41,115 nt of DNA from Candidatus Daviesbacteria bacterium RIFCSPHIGHO2_01_FULL_40_11 (GCA_001776635.1 MFCP01000040.1:12552-53666), one strand, 5' to 3'; shown: positions 16,286-23,294, counted from the first letter of the stretch. Program-made: numbers and translations. Notes: generated by a model not told the origin, from the letters alone.

Positions 16286-16638
16286 TACTTAACCCCTCTT
16301 CCTAATGGTACATCCTTTAAAGTAGTCAGCGCAATCCAGTTGCTCGAGTCTTCGGTTCCGTCATCCGGTCCTAGTGTTAAAACCTCTGAAGTAAAAGGAC
16401 CAATTTGTTTTGGAGGAAAGTTTACTACACAAACAACTTGTTTCCCTAATAATTCTTCTTTTGTTTGGTTTTTGATAAACTGTCCGCTGGATCTTTTAAT
16501 GCCAATTTCCTGGCCGAAATCTATAGTTAATTTATATGCGGGCTTACGGGCTTCCGGAAAATCTTCGACCTTAATAACTCTTCCCACTCTAATATCAACC
16601 TTATCAAAATCTTTATAACTTATTTGTGGTTTCATCAT
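16285..16638 (-). CDS. csaA: CsaA-like tRNA-binding-domain protein
   Basis: 117-residue protein consisting of a single EMAP/OB-type tRNA-binding domain. The sequence follows CsaA closely: VDIRVGRVIKVEDFPEARKP, then EIGIKRSSGQF, and VVNFPPKQIGPFTSEVL. CsaA is described as a small chaperone or export-related tRNA-binding protein; here, placement directly before proS (one-base overlap) suggests a role near aminoacylation. A perfect extended -10 TGATATAAT lies 6 nt before the first of two adjacent ATGs, making this the first gene of the long run to dnaX. Confidence 0.9.
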   Translation of the reverse strand: MMKPQISYKDFDKVDIRVGRVIKVEDFPEARKPAYKLTIDFGQEIGIKRSSGQFIKNQTKEELLGKQVVCVVNFPPKQIGPFTSEVLTLGPDDGTEDSSNWIALTTLKDVPLGRGVK

Positions 16639-16644
16639 TAAAAA

Positions 16645-16653
16645 ATTATATCA
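16645..16653 (-). promoter_or_regulatory. Consensus extended -10 promoter for the csaA-dnaX run
   Basis: Minus-strand TGATATAAT, identical to the extended -10 consensus, only 6 nt before ATGATG of csaA. No ribosome-binding site fits in between, so the message should be leaderless. Confidence 0.65.
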
Positions 16654-16709
16654 TCCTTTTCATTTTTCCCACGGCCGGAGGAGAATTTGAATAAAAAGTT
16701 AATTTTAGT

Positions 16710-17807
16710 TTAAGGTAGTAGCTTCCGGATATCCGAAAATGTAATAAGAAGAACCAGAGCGAGCAGAATTATAAAACCAACCTGGTGTACCATCCTTTCA
16801 ACATCTTCCCTAACCTTTTTTCTGGTTACCGCCTCAATGACCAAAAATAGTAACCTTCCCCCATCCAAAGCAGGTACTGGCAAAACATTAAATATAGCGA
16901 GCGTTAAAGAGATAACTCCCACAAACCAAACATAAGGCAGAACCGCTGCCCAGCCCGAAGATAAAATATCATTTGTCACCACAGCCAATCCTACCGGTCC
17001 TGCCACGGATTTTGAAATTTGTCCAAAATTTCCATAAAAAAGTTCACGCAAAATACCACCTAACCCGGCAAAAGTGACTCTTGTTATATCCCAAGAATAG
17101 CTGATGCCGGAAAATGTTTTTTCGGTAAAACTTGTGTATTCCCTGAAAGGAATCGGACTGAATATTACTCCTATTAATACATCACCGCTTGCCGTCTTTT
17201 TGGGGGTTACCTCAACCTGTCTAGAACTATTTCCATCACTATCAGTAAGGGTCAAGATCAAGGGTTTTTCGTCTTTAGACCTGATAAGATTCCTTGCTTG
17301 TTCAATGTCCTTAGGTTCTTGATTATCAACAGCAACTAATTTATCTCCTACCTTTATCCCTGCTTTTTGTGCCGGGAAGTCGTTTTCTACCTTCGCAATA
17401 TATACTGCCGGCGAAAGCATGGGATAAATGATTTTAAAATTTTGCGAAATTATGACGGCGTAGAAAAGCACCCAAGCCAGAATCAAATTCATAGTCACTC
17501 CTGCCACCACAACTATGATTCTCTGGCTTACCGGCTTGGTCCTAAAATCCCTGTTTTGTTTTTCTTTGTTCACAGTCACTGTATCCACTTCATCTTCTCC
17601 CATAAGTTTGACAAATCCCCCAAAGGGTAACCAATTTATGGAATAGATCGTCTCTCCAATTTTTTTACCCCAAATTCTCGGAGGGATACCAAACCCAAAC
17701 TCCTCTACCTTAATGCCGAATCTTTTGGCCATGATAAAGTGTCCAAATTCATGGATCAGGACTAAGAGTAATAGTGTAGCGATGAAAATAAGGATAGATA
17801 CAACCAT
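16710..17807 (-). CDS. rseP: Site-2 intramembrane protease RseP (M50)
   Basis: 365-residue membrane metalloprotease. The HExxH motif is HEFGH at residues 19-23 in the first helix. A PDZ domain occupies about residues 125-200 (AGIKVGDKLVAVDNQEP), and the third zinc ligand is in the LDG motif PVPALDGGRLLF. Four hydrophobic segments are visible; the active site faces the membrane. It cleaves membrane-bound anti-sigma factors or signal-peptide remnants in other bacteria; no sigma/anti-sigma partner is in the window. Located downstream of frr across a 103-nt AT-rich inverted repeat. The position after frr matches the frequent frr-...-rseP order, although uppS, cdsA and dxr are not between them. 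Confidence 0.93.
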   Translation of the reverse strand: MVVSILIFIATLLLLVLIHEFGHFIMAKRFGIKVEEFGFGIPPRIWGKKIGETIYSINWLPFGGFVKLMGEDEVDTVTVNKEKQNRDFRTKPVSQRIIVVVAGVTMNLILAWVLFYAVIISQNFKIIYPMLSPAVYIAKVENDFPAQKAGIKVGDKLVAVDNQEPKDIEQARNLIRSKDEKPLILTLTDSDGNSSRQVEVTPKKTASGDVLIGVIFSPIPFREYTSFTEKTFSGISYSWDITRVTFAGLGGILRELFYGNFGQISKSVAGPVGLAVVTNDILSSGWAAVLPYVWFVGVISLTLAIFNVLPVPALDGGRLLFLVIEAVTRKKVREDVERMVHQVGFIILLALVLLITFSDIRKLLP

Positions 17808-17810
17808 ACT

Positions 17811-17910
17811 AATTAATTTTCAATTTACAATTTTTCAGTTTTCAATGAATTTTCATTGTCACAATGATCAATTGTAAACTCACTGAAAATTGAGAACTGA
17901 CAACTGAGAA
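17811..17910. repeat. AT-rich imperfect inverted repeat between frr and rseP
   Basis: The gap consists of reiterated TTTCAATTT-like words, with the left half (TTTTCAGTTTTCAATGAAT) roughly complementary to the right half (TCACTGAAAATTGAGAAC); the centre is TTGTCACAA. It uses the same word family as the in-frame repeat in gdhA. No Shine-Dalgarno or clear promoter for rseP was seen here, so the repeat lies inside the frr-rseP leader. Confidence 0.6.
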
Positions 17911-18465
17911 CTAAATTTGTGTCAGCTCTTCTTCCTTAAGCTTACCTAACTGCTCAACCTCTGCAACTTTTTTATCTACCAGCTCCTGCAAAATTTTTTC
18001 TCTCCTGAAGAATTCATCTTCTCCAAACTGACCTTCTTCTTGAGCTTTCTTCCATACATTTCTAAAATCATGTCTAATCTGTCTGATGGAAACATTGGTC
18101 TCTTCCTTTTTTTGATGTAAAAGTTTGATAAATTCTTCCCTTCTTTCCGCACTGAGTGGCGGGATCGGCAAGCGGATTAGGTTACCTTCATTTGAAGGAT
18201 TTAAACCTAAGTTTGATTCCTGGATAGACTTGATTACTTTATCCAAAATAGATACATCCCAAACTTGGACCGTTAAAAGGGTCGGCTGCGGAGCGGAAAT
18301 ATTTCCCACTTCTGAAAGTCTCATTTTAGAACCATATGCTTCAACCGAAATATTTTCTATTAAAGCCGGATTGGCCCTGCCTGCCCTGATCCCTGCAATC
18401 TCCACCTTAAAATGATGCATTGCTGCCTCTATTTTTTGATTAGGTTCAGTTAAGACTGGATCCAT
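17911..18465 (-). CDS. frr: Ribosome recycling factor
   Basis: 184-residue RRF that splits post-termination ribosomes together with EF-G. The signature IAGIRAGRANPALIENI and the central NLIRLPIPPLSAERREE are present, and the last third is the long helix of the three-helix bundle. The ATG at 18465 gives the family's N-terminal length; a GTG at 18492 would add 9 residues and is the alternative. The region just upstream holds a short remnant of the intergenic repeat (GCGAAGTCACGAGC at 18483-18496). It follows tsf, without the pyrH that usually lies between them. Confidence 0.93.
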   Translation of the reverse strand: MDPVLTEPNQKIEAAMHHFKVEIAGIRAGRANPALIENISVEAYGSKMRLSEVGNISAPQPTLLTVQVWDVSILDKVIKSIQESNLGLNPSNEGNLIRLPIPPLSAERREEFIKLLHQKKEETNVSIRQIRHDFRNVWKKAQEEGQFGEDEFFRREKILQELVDKKVAEVEQLGKLKEEELTQI

Positions 18466-18480
18466 AATTCTTGTAATAGA

Positions 18481-18498
18481 TAGCGAAGTCACGAGCTA
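18481..18498. repeat. Short remnant of the intergenic structured repeat
   Basis: TAGCGAAGTCACGAGCTA joins the left end (GCGAAGTCAC) and right end (GACGAGC) seen in the full copies at 21775 and 22497, with small TAGC/GCTA arms. It looks like a copy whose interior was lost, or a minimal form. It lies at the tsf-frr junction. Confidence 0.45.
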
Positions 18499-18499
18499 G

Positions 18500-18949
18500 C
18501 TACTCTCCCAAAGCTATCCTTTCAAATCTTCCTACTTGTATATTTTCTCCTACTTTTCCAATCACCGTTTTTATCAACTCTTCTACAGTCAAAGAATTAT
18601 CCCTAATATACTCCTGGGACAAAAGTTCTTCAACGCTTGATGGGTTCATTGAGGCAATTTGTAAAGCCAATTCATGAGCTAAATTCTTAAAATCTTCTGT
18701 CCTTGCTACAAAATCTGTTTCACAAAGTACCTCTACCAAAACCCCAACTCTCCCACCATGAGAATAAACTTCCACCATTCCTGCTTTAACTTCCCTTTCA
18801 GCCTTAGAAGAAGCTTTATCAAGACCTTTTTTCTTAAGCCACTGTTTGGCTTTTGCCAAATCCCCATCAGACTCTTTCAAAGCCTCCCGGCAACCAGCAA
18901 TACCAGCCCCAGTTTCTTCTCTTAGTTTTTTAATAAATTCTATATCCAT
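18500..18949 (-). CDS. tsf: Elongation factor Ts, compact form
   Basis: 149-residue nucleotide-exchange factor for EF-Tu. The N-terminal UBA-like domain has KKLREETGAGIAGCREALKESDGD, the core shows VEVLCETDFVARTEDF, and the end is KVGENIQVGRFERIALGE. Compared with Thermus-type short EF-Ts (about 196 aa) roughly 45 residues around the usual EGK...IAEGRLKK segment are missing. A longer frame to 19030 is rejected because its extra 27 residues come from the flanking repeat; the ATG at 18949 has AGGAG 5 nt upstream (18955-18959). Separated from rpsB by the repeat element at 18968-19104. Confidence 0.93.
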   Translation of the reverse strand: MDIEFIKKLREETGAGIAGCREALKESDGDLAKAKQWLKKKGLDKASSKAEREVKAGMVEVYSHGGRVGVLVEVLCETDFVARTEDFKNLAHELALQIASMNPSSVEELLSQEYIRDNSLTVEELIKTVIGKVGENIQVGRFERIALGE

Positions 18950-18967
18950 AAAAACTCCTAGTAGGAC

Positions 18968-19104
18968 GGCGAAGTCTGAGACAACAAGGTAATCGGTACA
19001 GTTGAGCGCACCACTTACTCCATGACCCAAACCTTACTCGGCGCGAAACAAACCGATAGCGAGCGATGTGGTCGCGCGAGCGGTACTTTGTGTCCAGACG
19101 AGCC
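18968..19104. repeat. Structured intergenic repeat, copy A (rpsB-tsf gap)
   Basis: About 137 bp filling the gap between rpsB and tsf. Ends pair as GGCGAAGTCTGAGACAACAA with TTGTGTCCAGACGAGCC. Inside, GCGCACCAC pairs with GTGGTCGCGC (one bulge) and CTCG with CGAG around GGCGCGAAACAAAC. The 18-nt core at 19036-19053 is identical in copy C. It lies inside the rpsB-tsf transcription unit, so it would be transcribed. Confidence 0.75.
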
Positions 19105-19111
19105 AGACTCT

Positions 19112-19954
19112 TTATTCTACCACCCTCTCCGATTCCTTAACCGCTTTCTTTTCTACCATCTCCTCAGCCTCTGCCACTTCCTCCTTTAATTCCTCCTGTA
19201 TCTCCTCATCTGTCTGTTTTGCTGCTTCTTTTTCCTCTTTTTTCAAAAGCTTCTCAGCTACTTTCCCTGCTTCCTTTTTACCCTCAGCATAGGCCAAAGC
19301 TACAGCTCCCACTAATATTTTAATAGATTTTATAGCATCATCATTACCAGGGATAGGATAATCAATTTCAGTTGGGTCAGAATTTGAATCTGCAATTGCC
19401 ACTACTTTTACGTTTAATCTCTGAGCTTCCCTAATGGCAATATTATCTGACACTGCGTCTACTACAAAAATTGCATCAGGAAGCTTATCAAGATTCATCG
19501 CTCCGGCAAAATCTTTTTGAAGCTTACTCATTTTTCTCTCTAAAAGTAATTGTTCTTTTTTGGTATATTTGGAAAGTTGCCCTTTTTCTTTCTGCTCTAA
19601 ATATTCTTTGAGTCTTTTAATATTTTTCTGAATTTGCTCAAAATTGGTTAAAAAACCTCCCATCCAACGCTCTACCAAAAATGGCGCTTGTAGTTCCTTC
19701 GCCAACTCCTCTATGATAGGTTTTGCTTGTTTTTTTGTTCCGACAAACAGTAATACTTTACCCTCTTTGCCTAGATTGTAAACAAACTCGCAGGCTTCTT
19801 TTAAGTATTGTTCGGATTGGGTTAAGTCAATAACATGGACACCCTCCCTGGCACCATAAATATATGGGCGCATTCTCGGGTGGCCACGTCTAACCTGGTG
19901 TCCAAAATGGACTCCGGCTTCCAGTAATTCTTGTAAACTAGGTAATTTGTACAT
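19112..19954 (-). CDS. rpsB: Ribosomal protein S2
   Basis: 280-residue small-subunit protein. Conserved features include LLEAGVHFGHQVRRGHPRM at the N-terminus, ERWMGGFLTNF, PDAIFVVDA and ADSNSDPTEIDYPIPGNDDA. The last 55 residues are an acidic/lysine-rich coiled tail (EEKEAAKQTDEEIQEELKE) typical of extended S2 proteins. A strong Shine-Dalgarno GAGGAGGA lies in the leader, whose sequence can form an interleaved pair of stems around it. First gene of rpsB-tsf-frr-rseP. Confidence 0.96.
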   Translation of the reverse strand: MYKLPSLQELLEAGVHFGHQVRRGHPRMRPYIYGAREGVHVIDLTQSEQYLKEACEFVYNLGKEGKVLLFVGTKKQAKPIIEELAKELQAPFLVERWMGGFLTNFEQIQKNIKRLKEYLEQKEKGQLSKYTKKEQLLLERKMSKLQKDFAGAMNLDKLPDAIFVVDAVSDNIAIREAQRLNVKVVAIADSNSDPTEIDYPIPGNDDAIKSIKILVGAVALAYAEGKKEAGKVAEKLLKKEEKEAAKQTDEEIQEELKEEVAEAEEMVEKKAVKESERVVE

Positions 19955-20030
19955 AGTCTCTTAATCCTCCTCATAGTCAGTGGTTTCTCAGAGACTTAAA
20001 CTATGAGTGTGTAATAGCGGTATTCTATCA
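19955..20030 (-). promoter_or_regulatory. rpsB promoter and leader with possible pseudoknot
   Basis: On the minus strand an extended -10 TGATAGAAT (20022-20030) has a TTGCTT -35 (20045-20050) at 17-nt spacing. The about 65-nt leader contains CATAGT (20000-20005), AGTCTCT (19990-19996), ACTATG (19972-19977) and AGAGACT (19955-19961). The first and third pair perfectly (6 bp), the second and fourth pair perfectly (7 bp), and the order interleaves, giving an H-type pseudoknot or two competing hairpins. The ribosome-binding AGGAGG sits between the last two segments and AGAGACT touches the ATG, so folding would control access. S2 autoregulation is a plausible role by analogy with other bacteria (inference). 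Confidence 0.6.
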
Positions 20031-20070
20031 GGATCAAACTAATTAAGCAAGACTAATATTTTGACAAATA

Positions 20071-20079
20071 TGATACAAT
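20071..20079 (+). promoter_or_regulatory. Extended -10 promoter before the 20091 orphan
   Basis: TGATACAAT with 11 nt to the ATG at 20091. A TTGACA at 20061-20066 is only 7 nt upstream of the -10 hexamer and cannot act as its -35. Divergent from the rpsB promoter. Confidence 0.5.
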
Positions 20080-20090
20080 TTATAACCGTT

Positions 20091-20312
20091 ATGGAAAAAA
20101 TAGAAGTCAGGGTTGGTAGAGAATATCCAAACGGTAACATACCGGGGATATCAAAAGTAGGCGGTCAAATACTCTGTCGGCCAATAATGGAATCTGTAGA
20201 TCCCAGAGTACAGTATTCCAAGTTAATAGGAGGAGAGCTTAAACCAGCAGAATTTGATCCTACAACCGGACAAGAAACAGTATTTGAACATCCACAACAT
20301 CCGCACTTTTAA
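20091..20312 (+). CDS. Hypothetical protein, 73 aa
   Basis: Not recognised. Small soluble protein starting MEKIEVRVGREYPNGNIPG with a glycine/proline-rich beta-type character and a histidine-rich end (EHPQHPHF). The upstream TTG at 20061 would extend the frame but lies in the promoter region; the ATG at 20091 sits 11 nt after an extended -10 and is chosen. It is divergent from rpsB and convergent with folA, on the less-used strand. The C-terminal HPQHPHF could bind metal, but that is speculation. Confidence 0.5.
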   Translation: MEKIEVRVGREYPNGNIPGISKVGGQILCRPIMESVDPRVQYSKLIGGELKPAEFDPTTGQETVFEHPQHPHF

Positions 20313-20323
20313 AAATTCTTAAA

Positions 20324-20818
20324 TTATCTTTCCAACTCCAAAAATCTATACTTAAACCCATCTGATTCCTGCTCCTGTGACTGCCAGACTTTTCTTTTAA
20401 ATTCCGAATAATCGGGGAAAAATGTGTCGCCTTCTATCTCCGTATCAATCACTGTGAGATACAGCTTATCTGCTAAAGGCAAAGCCTGCTTGTAAATCTC
20501 TCCTCCACCAATTATAAAAACTTCTTTATCGCCCGCTTTGCCCACCACCTCTCTTAGAGCTTCTTCCAGCGAATGTACAACTATTATACTCTCTGATGCA
20601 TAGTTTGATTCCCGGGTGATCACAATATTTGTTCGACCAGACAAAACTTTTCCAATAGACTCATGGGTTTTTCTACCCATAATAATAGGATGCCCCATGG
20701 TAATTTCCCTAAACCTTTTTAGCTCTTCGGGGATATGCCATGGCATTCCACCCTTTTTCCCAATCACTCTTTTACTTCCTGCTACAGCTACTATGATGCT
20801 AATTCTTGGTTTTTTCAT
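20324..20818 (-). CDS. folA: Dihydrofolate reductase
   Basis: 164-residue NADPH-dependent reductase regenerating THF from the dihydrofolate made by thymidylate synthase. The N-terminal strand and Met20-like loop is SIIVAVAGSKRVIGKKGGMPW, followed by the substrate carboxylate-helix residues PEELKRFREITMG, MGRKTHESIG and EVFIIGGGEIYKQAL. A longer frame reaches 20869, but the ATG at 20818 (MKKPRISI) starts at the first beta strand. It overlaps the 3' end of thyA by 20 nt, the classic thyA-folA pairing. Confidence 0.95.
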   Translation of the reverse strand: MKKPRISIIVAVAGSKRVIGKKGGMPWHIPEELKRFREITMGHPIIMGRKTHESIGKVLSGRTNIVITRESNYASESIIVVHSLEEALREVVGKAGDKEVFIIGGGEIYKQALPLADKLYLTVIDTEIEGDTFFPDYSEFKRKVWQSQEQESDGFKYRFLELER

Positions 20819-21752
20819 AATATCCACCTGCCACAGTGAGCTCTGCTTTAATAACGGGAAGAGGATCATAGTTTTCCAAAGTCACAAGAATCGGCTTAAA
20901 ATCATCAATCTTTTTAATGCCAGGATCTAATTTAACAGTTGGAAAAGGCCTTGGTTTTCTTTTAATTTGTTCTTTAACTTGGGCGAGGTGATTTTCATAG
21001 ATATGGACATCACCGAAGGTGTGAATAAATTCTCCAGGCTTAAAACCTGTAATTTTAGCCAAAATCATCGTTAATAAAGCGTAGCTTGCGATATTAAAAG
21101 GCACACCCAAGAAAACATCACAACTCCGGTGGTAAAGCTGCAAAGAAAGCTTACCGCCTCTCTGGTTGATCTGGAACATATTATGACAGATCGGAAAATA
21201 AGAGGTATCCTCCTTTGTAGCCATGGTATAAAGATATTCCGGATTCCAGGAATTGACAATCAAATTTTTGGCATCCGGGTCTTCCTTTAATTCCTGGACT
21301 ATCCATTTTAGCTGGTCAATAGTTCTACCTGTCCTGGTGGGCCAGCGCCTCCACATCTCTCCGTAGATCCTGGGTAGATTTCCCCATTTTTTAGCAAACT
21401 TATCATCGGTTCTAATTTTTTCAATAAATTCTTCTTTTGTTAGTGAATCGTTGTTTTTAAGTTTGGAAATTTTATAGGGGTAATCATCCCAAATGTGGAC
21501 ATTGCGGTCGACTAAATATTTTATATTTGATTGTCCTGAAAAAAACCAATAAAGTTCCTCTAAAACCCCCTTCCAATACACTTTTTTTGTGGTGAGTAAT
21601 GGAAAGCCTTGCGAGAGATCAAAACGGATCTGGCGACCGAAAACACTGTAAAGTGCTACATCAGTACCTCGGTCAATCTTCTTGACTCCGTTTTTTAGGA
21701 TATCTTTTAATAAATCTAAATACTGATATTCCTGATGCCTTGGTCTAGCCAT
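20799..21752 (-). CDS. thyA: Thymidylate synthase
   Basis: 317-residue methylenetetrahydrofolate-dependent enzyme making dTMP from dUMP. The catalytic cysteine is in SYFPICHNMFQ, the dUMP-binding residues in QLYHRSCDVFLGVPFNIASYALL, and the folate site near GDVHIYENH. It is longer than the 264-residue E. coli protein because of an extra segment between residues about 90 and 125 (KISKLKNNDSLTKEEF region), as in Lactobacillus-type and some other bacterial enzymes. Overlaps folA, which recycles its dihydrofolate product. An extended -10 TGTTATCAT is 11 nt before the ATG. Confidence 0.96.
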   Translation of the reverse strand: MARPRHQEYQYLDLLKDILKNGVKKIDRGTDVALYSVFGRQIRFDLSQGFPLLTTKKVYWKGVLEELYWFFSGQSNIKYLVDRNVHIWDDYPYKISKLKNNDSLTKEEFIEKIRTDDKFAKKWGNLPRIYGEMWRRWPTRTGRTIDQLKWIVQELKEDPDAKNLIVNSWNPEYLYTMATKEDTSYFPICHNMFQINQRGGKLSLQLYHRSCDVFLGVPFNIASYALLTMILAKITGFKPGEFIHTFGDVHIYENHLAQVKEQIKRKPRPFPTVKLDPGIKKIDDFKPILVTLENYDPLPVIKAELTVAGGYYEKTKN

Positions 21753-21763
21753 AATTTTCTCTT

Positions 21764-21772
21764 ATGATAACA
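21764..21772 (-). promoter_or_regulatory. Extended -10 promoter before thyA
   Basis: Minus-strand TGTTATCAT, 11 nt upstream of the thyA ATG. It lies immediately beside the end of the repeat copy B, so the repeat is just upstream of this promoter. Confidence 0.5.
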
Positions 21773-21774
21773 GC

Positions 21775-21914
21775 AGCGAAGTCACAAGTAAACAAAAAAT
21801 GTTGAGGATTTTGTGCTAATTGACTAAATGACTCGAGCCCATTGGTAGACACAAAATTCTCACAAGCGAGCAACGATACTAGCGTGCGAGCGATTTTTTG
21901 TACTGTGACGAGCT
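21775..21914. repeat. Structured intergenic repeat, copy B (dcd-like - thyA gap)
   Basis: About 140 bp. The outer arms AGCGAAGTCACAAGTAAACA and TTTTTTGTACTGTGACGAGCT pair (GTCACA with TGTGAC, plus A/T runs). An inner perfect 8-bp pair ATTTTGTG / CACAAAAT is present, but the GGCGCGAAACAAAC core of copies A and C is missing, so this copy is degraded or a subtype. Confidence 0.7.
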
Positions 21915-21916
21915 CG

Positions 21917-22486
21917 CTATACTTGTCTCTCTGTTTTTTTCGGACTCACTCTTCCACCTTGATGTTGACCCCTGTAAGAAATAGTTTTGCCTTTTATCTT
22001 ATGAAAAATAATATTACAAATCCTGGCCCCCAGTTGTAACTTTACAGGAAAGGGGCTTAAATTAGTCAATCCCATGGTCAGTTTACCACTGTATCCCGGG
22101 TCTGTTTTTGAATTAAGAAGCAGCAGTCCTGCTCTAAAAAGAGAGGTTCTGGTGTGAACTATCGGCATTAAATCTAAGGGGGTATTGACCGACTCTACTG
22201 TTTGAACCAGGTAATATTGTCCCGGCTTTATCACAATTTTCTTCTGCAGTCTACTCCCATCCACATATTCTGCCACCAGTGTTGTTTCCACCCCTTTCCT
22301 TTTGCCCAATTTAATATCACCATCTGCTTCAATAAAAGCCCCACCTCCCACTATTTTGCGAACAGCACCCAACCGAAGATCAATTCCCGCTCCTTCCGGG
22401 TTTTTAAGATCTCTCTGTCCTAAATTCTTGATTAAGGAATGCTTCTTAATTCTTTTATGAATTTCATCAAGTCCAAGCACACTCAT
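21917..22486 (-). CDS. dUTPase/dCTP deaminase superfamily protein (likely dUTPase)
   Basis: 189-residue member of the dCTP deaminase/dUTPase fold. Conserved blocks are GAGIDLRLG near the N-terminus, HTRTSLFRAGL, and KTDPGYSGKLTMGLTN followed by YRGQHQGGR at the end. In true dCTP deaminases the segment after DPGxxG reads TLEL or VLEF, with a catalytic glutamate (Glu138 in E. coli); here that position is glycine (TMGLTN). Loss of this glutamate argues against deamination and favours dUTP diphosphatase or related pyrophosphatase activity (inference). A genuine Dcd is encoded next door. Both flanking gaps contain the structured repeat. Confidence 0.8.
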   Translation of the reverse strand: MSVLGLDEIHKRIKKHSLIKNLGQRDLKNPEGAGIDLRLGAVRKIVGGGAFIEADGDIKLGKRKGVETTLVAEYVDGSRLQKKIVIKPGQYYLVQTVESVNTPLDLMPIVHTRTSLFRAGLLLLNSKTDPGYSGKLTMGLTNLSPFPVKLQLGARICNIIFHKIKGKTISYRGQHQGGRVSPKKTERQV

Positions 22487-22496
22487 AGTTTGTATG

Positions 22497-22642
22497 GAGT
22501 GGCGAAGTCACAAGTAATCAAAAAATGTAGTGCAGTTGAGCGTACTACTAACTTTATGCTCCAGACCACACTCGGCGCGAAACAAACTTCAAGCGAGTGA
22601 CGTGGTCGCGTGAGCGGTTTTTTGTACTGTGACGAGCCACTC
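22497..22642. repeat. Structured intergenic repeat, copy C (between the two dcd-family genes)
   Basis: About 146 bp, the best-preserved copy. Ends GAGTGGC / GCCACTC are perfect complements, continuing GTCACA / TGTGAC and CAAAAAA / TTTTTTG. The inner stem GACCACACTCG / CGAGTGACGTGGTC encloses the loop containing GGCGCGAAACAAAC, identical over 18 nt (22570-22587) with copy A. The right end overlaps the stop codon of dcd. Confidence 0.78.
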
Positions 22643-23294
22643 ATTTCCTTCCAGACTTTTTGCCATGACGAGCCCGTTTACCCATTAAATTCGAAACCTG
22701 CGGTAGGTTACTGCCTCCGTATCTATTATTTGGACTTTTATGGTACGGACGCTTCACCGGAGCAGCCAGCTTCTCAAAAGAAAATGCACAAATCGGGCTA
22801 CCCTCATAAATCACTAACTTTTTGCCTTTCAAAAAGGTGCCAAATTCCAAAACCGGATGGCCATCCCAACCCGGATCAAACCTGGCTGCTGTTGAGTGAA
22901 CCACTACACCTAACCTAGCCAAAGAACTTTTTCCATGCAAATACCCCACAATATTATCGGGCAAAGTTAACCTTTCATAAGTCGTGGCAATCACAAAGTC
23001 ATGTTCGGTCAAGATAAATGGTTGTCCCGGTTTTAACTCCACCAACCTCATCATAGATTCCATATCTTCTTTGCTGGCATACCTGGTATCAATGGTGTTT
23101 AACCCCTCATCAGTAAAAACCCGCAGTTTATTCCCCAGATGAAAATCAATTGTCACCTCATCTACTGCCTCTTCCCAATTTTTTGGCAAAGGATCTATTT
23201 TTATAATCCCCTTTTTAATATGTTCTTTAATTGCCCAATCCGGCAAGGTTCCGAGAATATCTTCCACTTCCTTTTTATTCCTTCTTTTTGGCAT
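22641..23294 (-). CDS. dcd: dCTP deaminase
   Basis: 217-residue enzyme deaminating dCTP to dUTP, feeding dUMP to thymidylate synthase. It contains GKSSLARLGVVVHSTA, with the active-site serine and arginine, and RFDPGWDGHPVLEFGT, which keeps the catalytic glutamate. The N-terminal 25 residues and the basic tail (MGKRARHGKKSGRK) are extensions compared with the 193-residue E. coli protein. It is upstream of the dUTPase-like paralogue and thyA, so dCTP to dUTP to dUMP to dTMP can be traced across neighbouring genes. Its stop codon lies within repeat copy C. Confidence 0.92.
   Translation of the reverse strand: MPKRRNKKEVEDILGTLPDWAIKEHIKKGIIKIDPLPKNWEEAVDEVTIDFHLGNKLRVFTDEGLNTIDTRYASKEDMESMMRLVELKPGQPFILTEHDFVIATTYERLTLPDNIVGYLHGKSSLARLGVVVHSTAARFDPGWDGHPVLEFGTFLKGKKLVIYEGSPICAFSFEKLAAPVKRPYHKSPNNRYGGSNLPQVSNLMGKRARHGKKSGRK

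Noticed and set aside
18950-19030. N-terminal extension of EF-Ts
   Set aside because: The extra codons run into repeat copy A, have no family match, and the ATG at 18949 has a Shine-Dalgarno.
20061-20066. TTGACA as -35 of the 20091 gene
   Set aside because: It is only 7 nt from TACAAT; the extended -10 alone is the better explanation. The same applies to TTGACA at 38138-38143 before topA.
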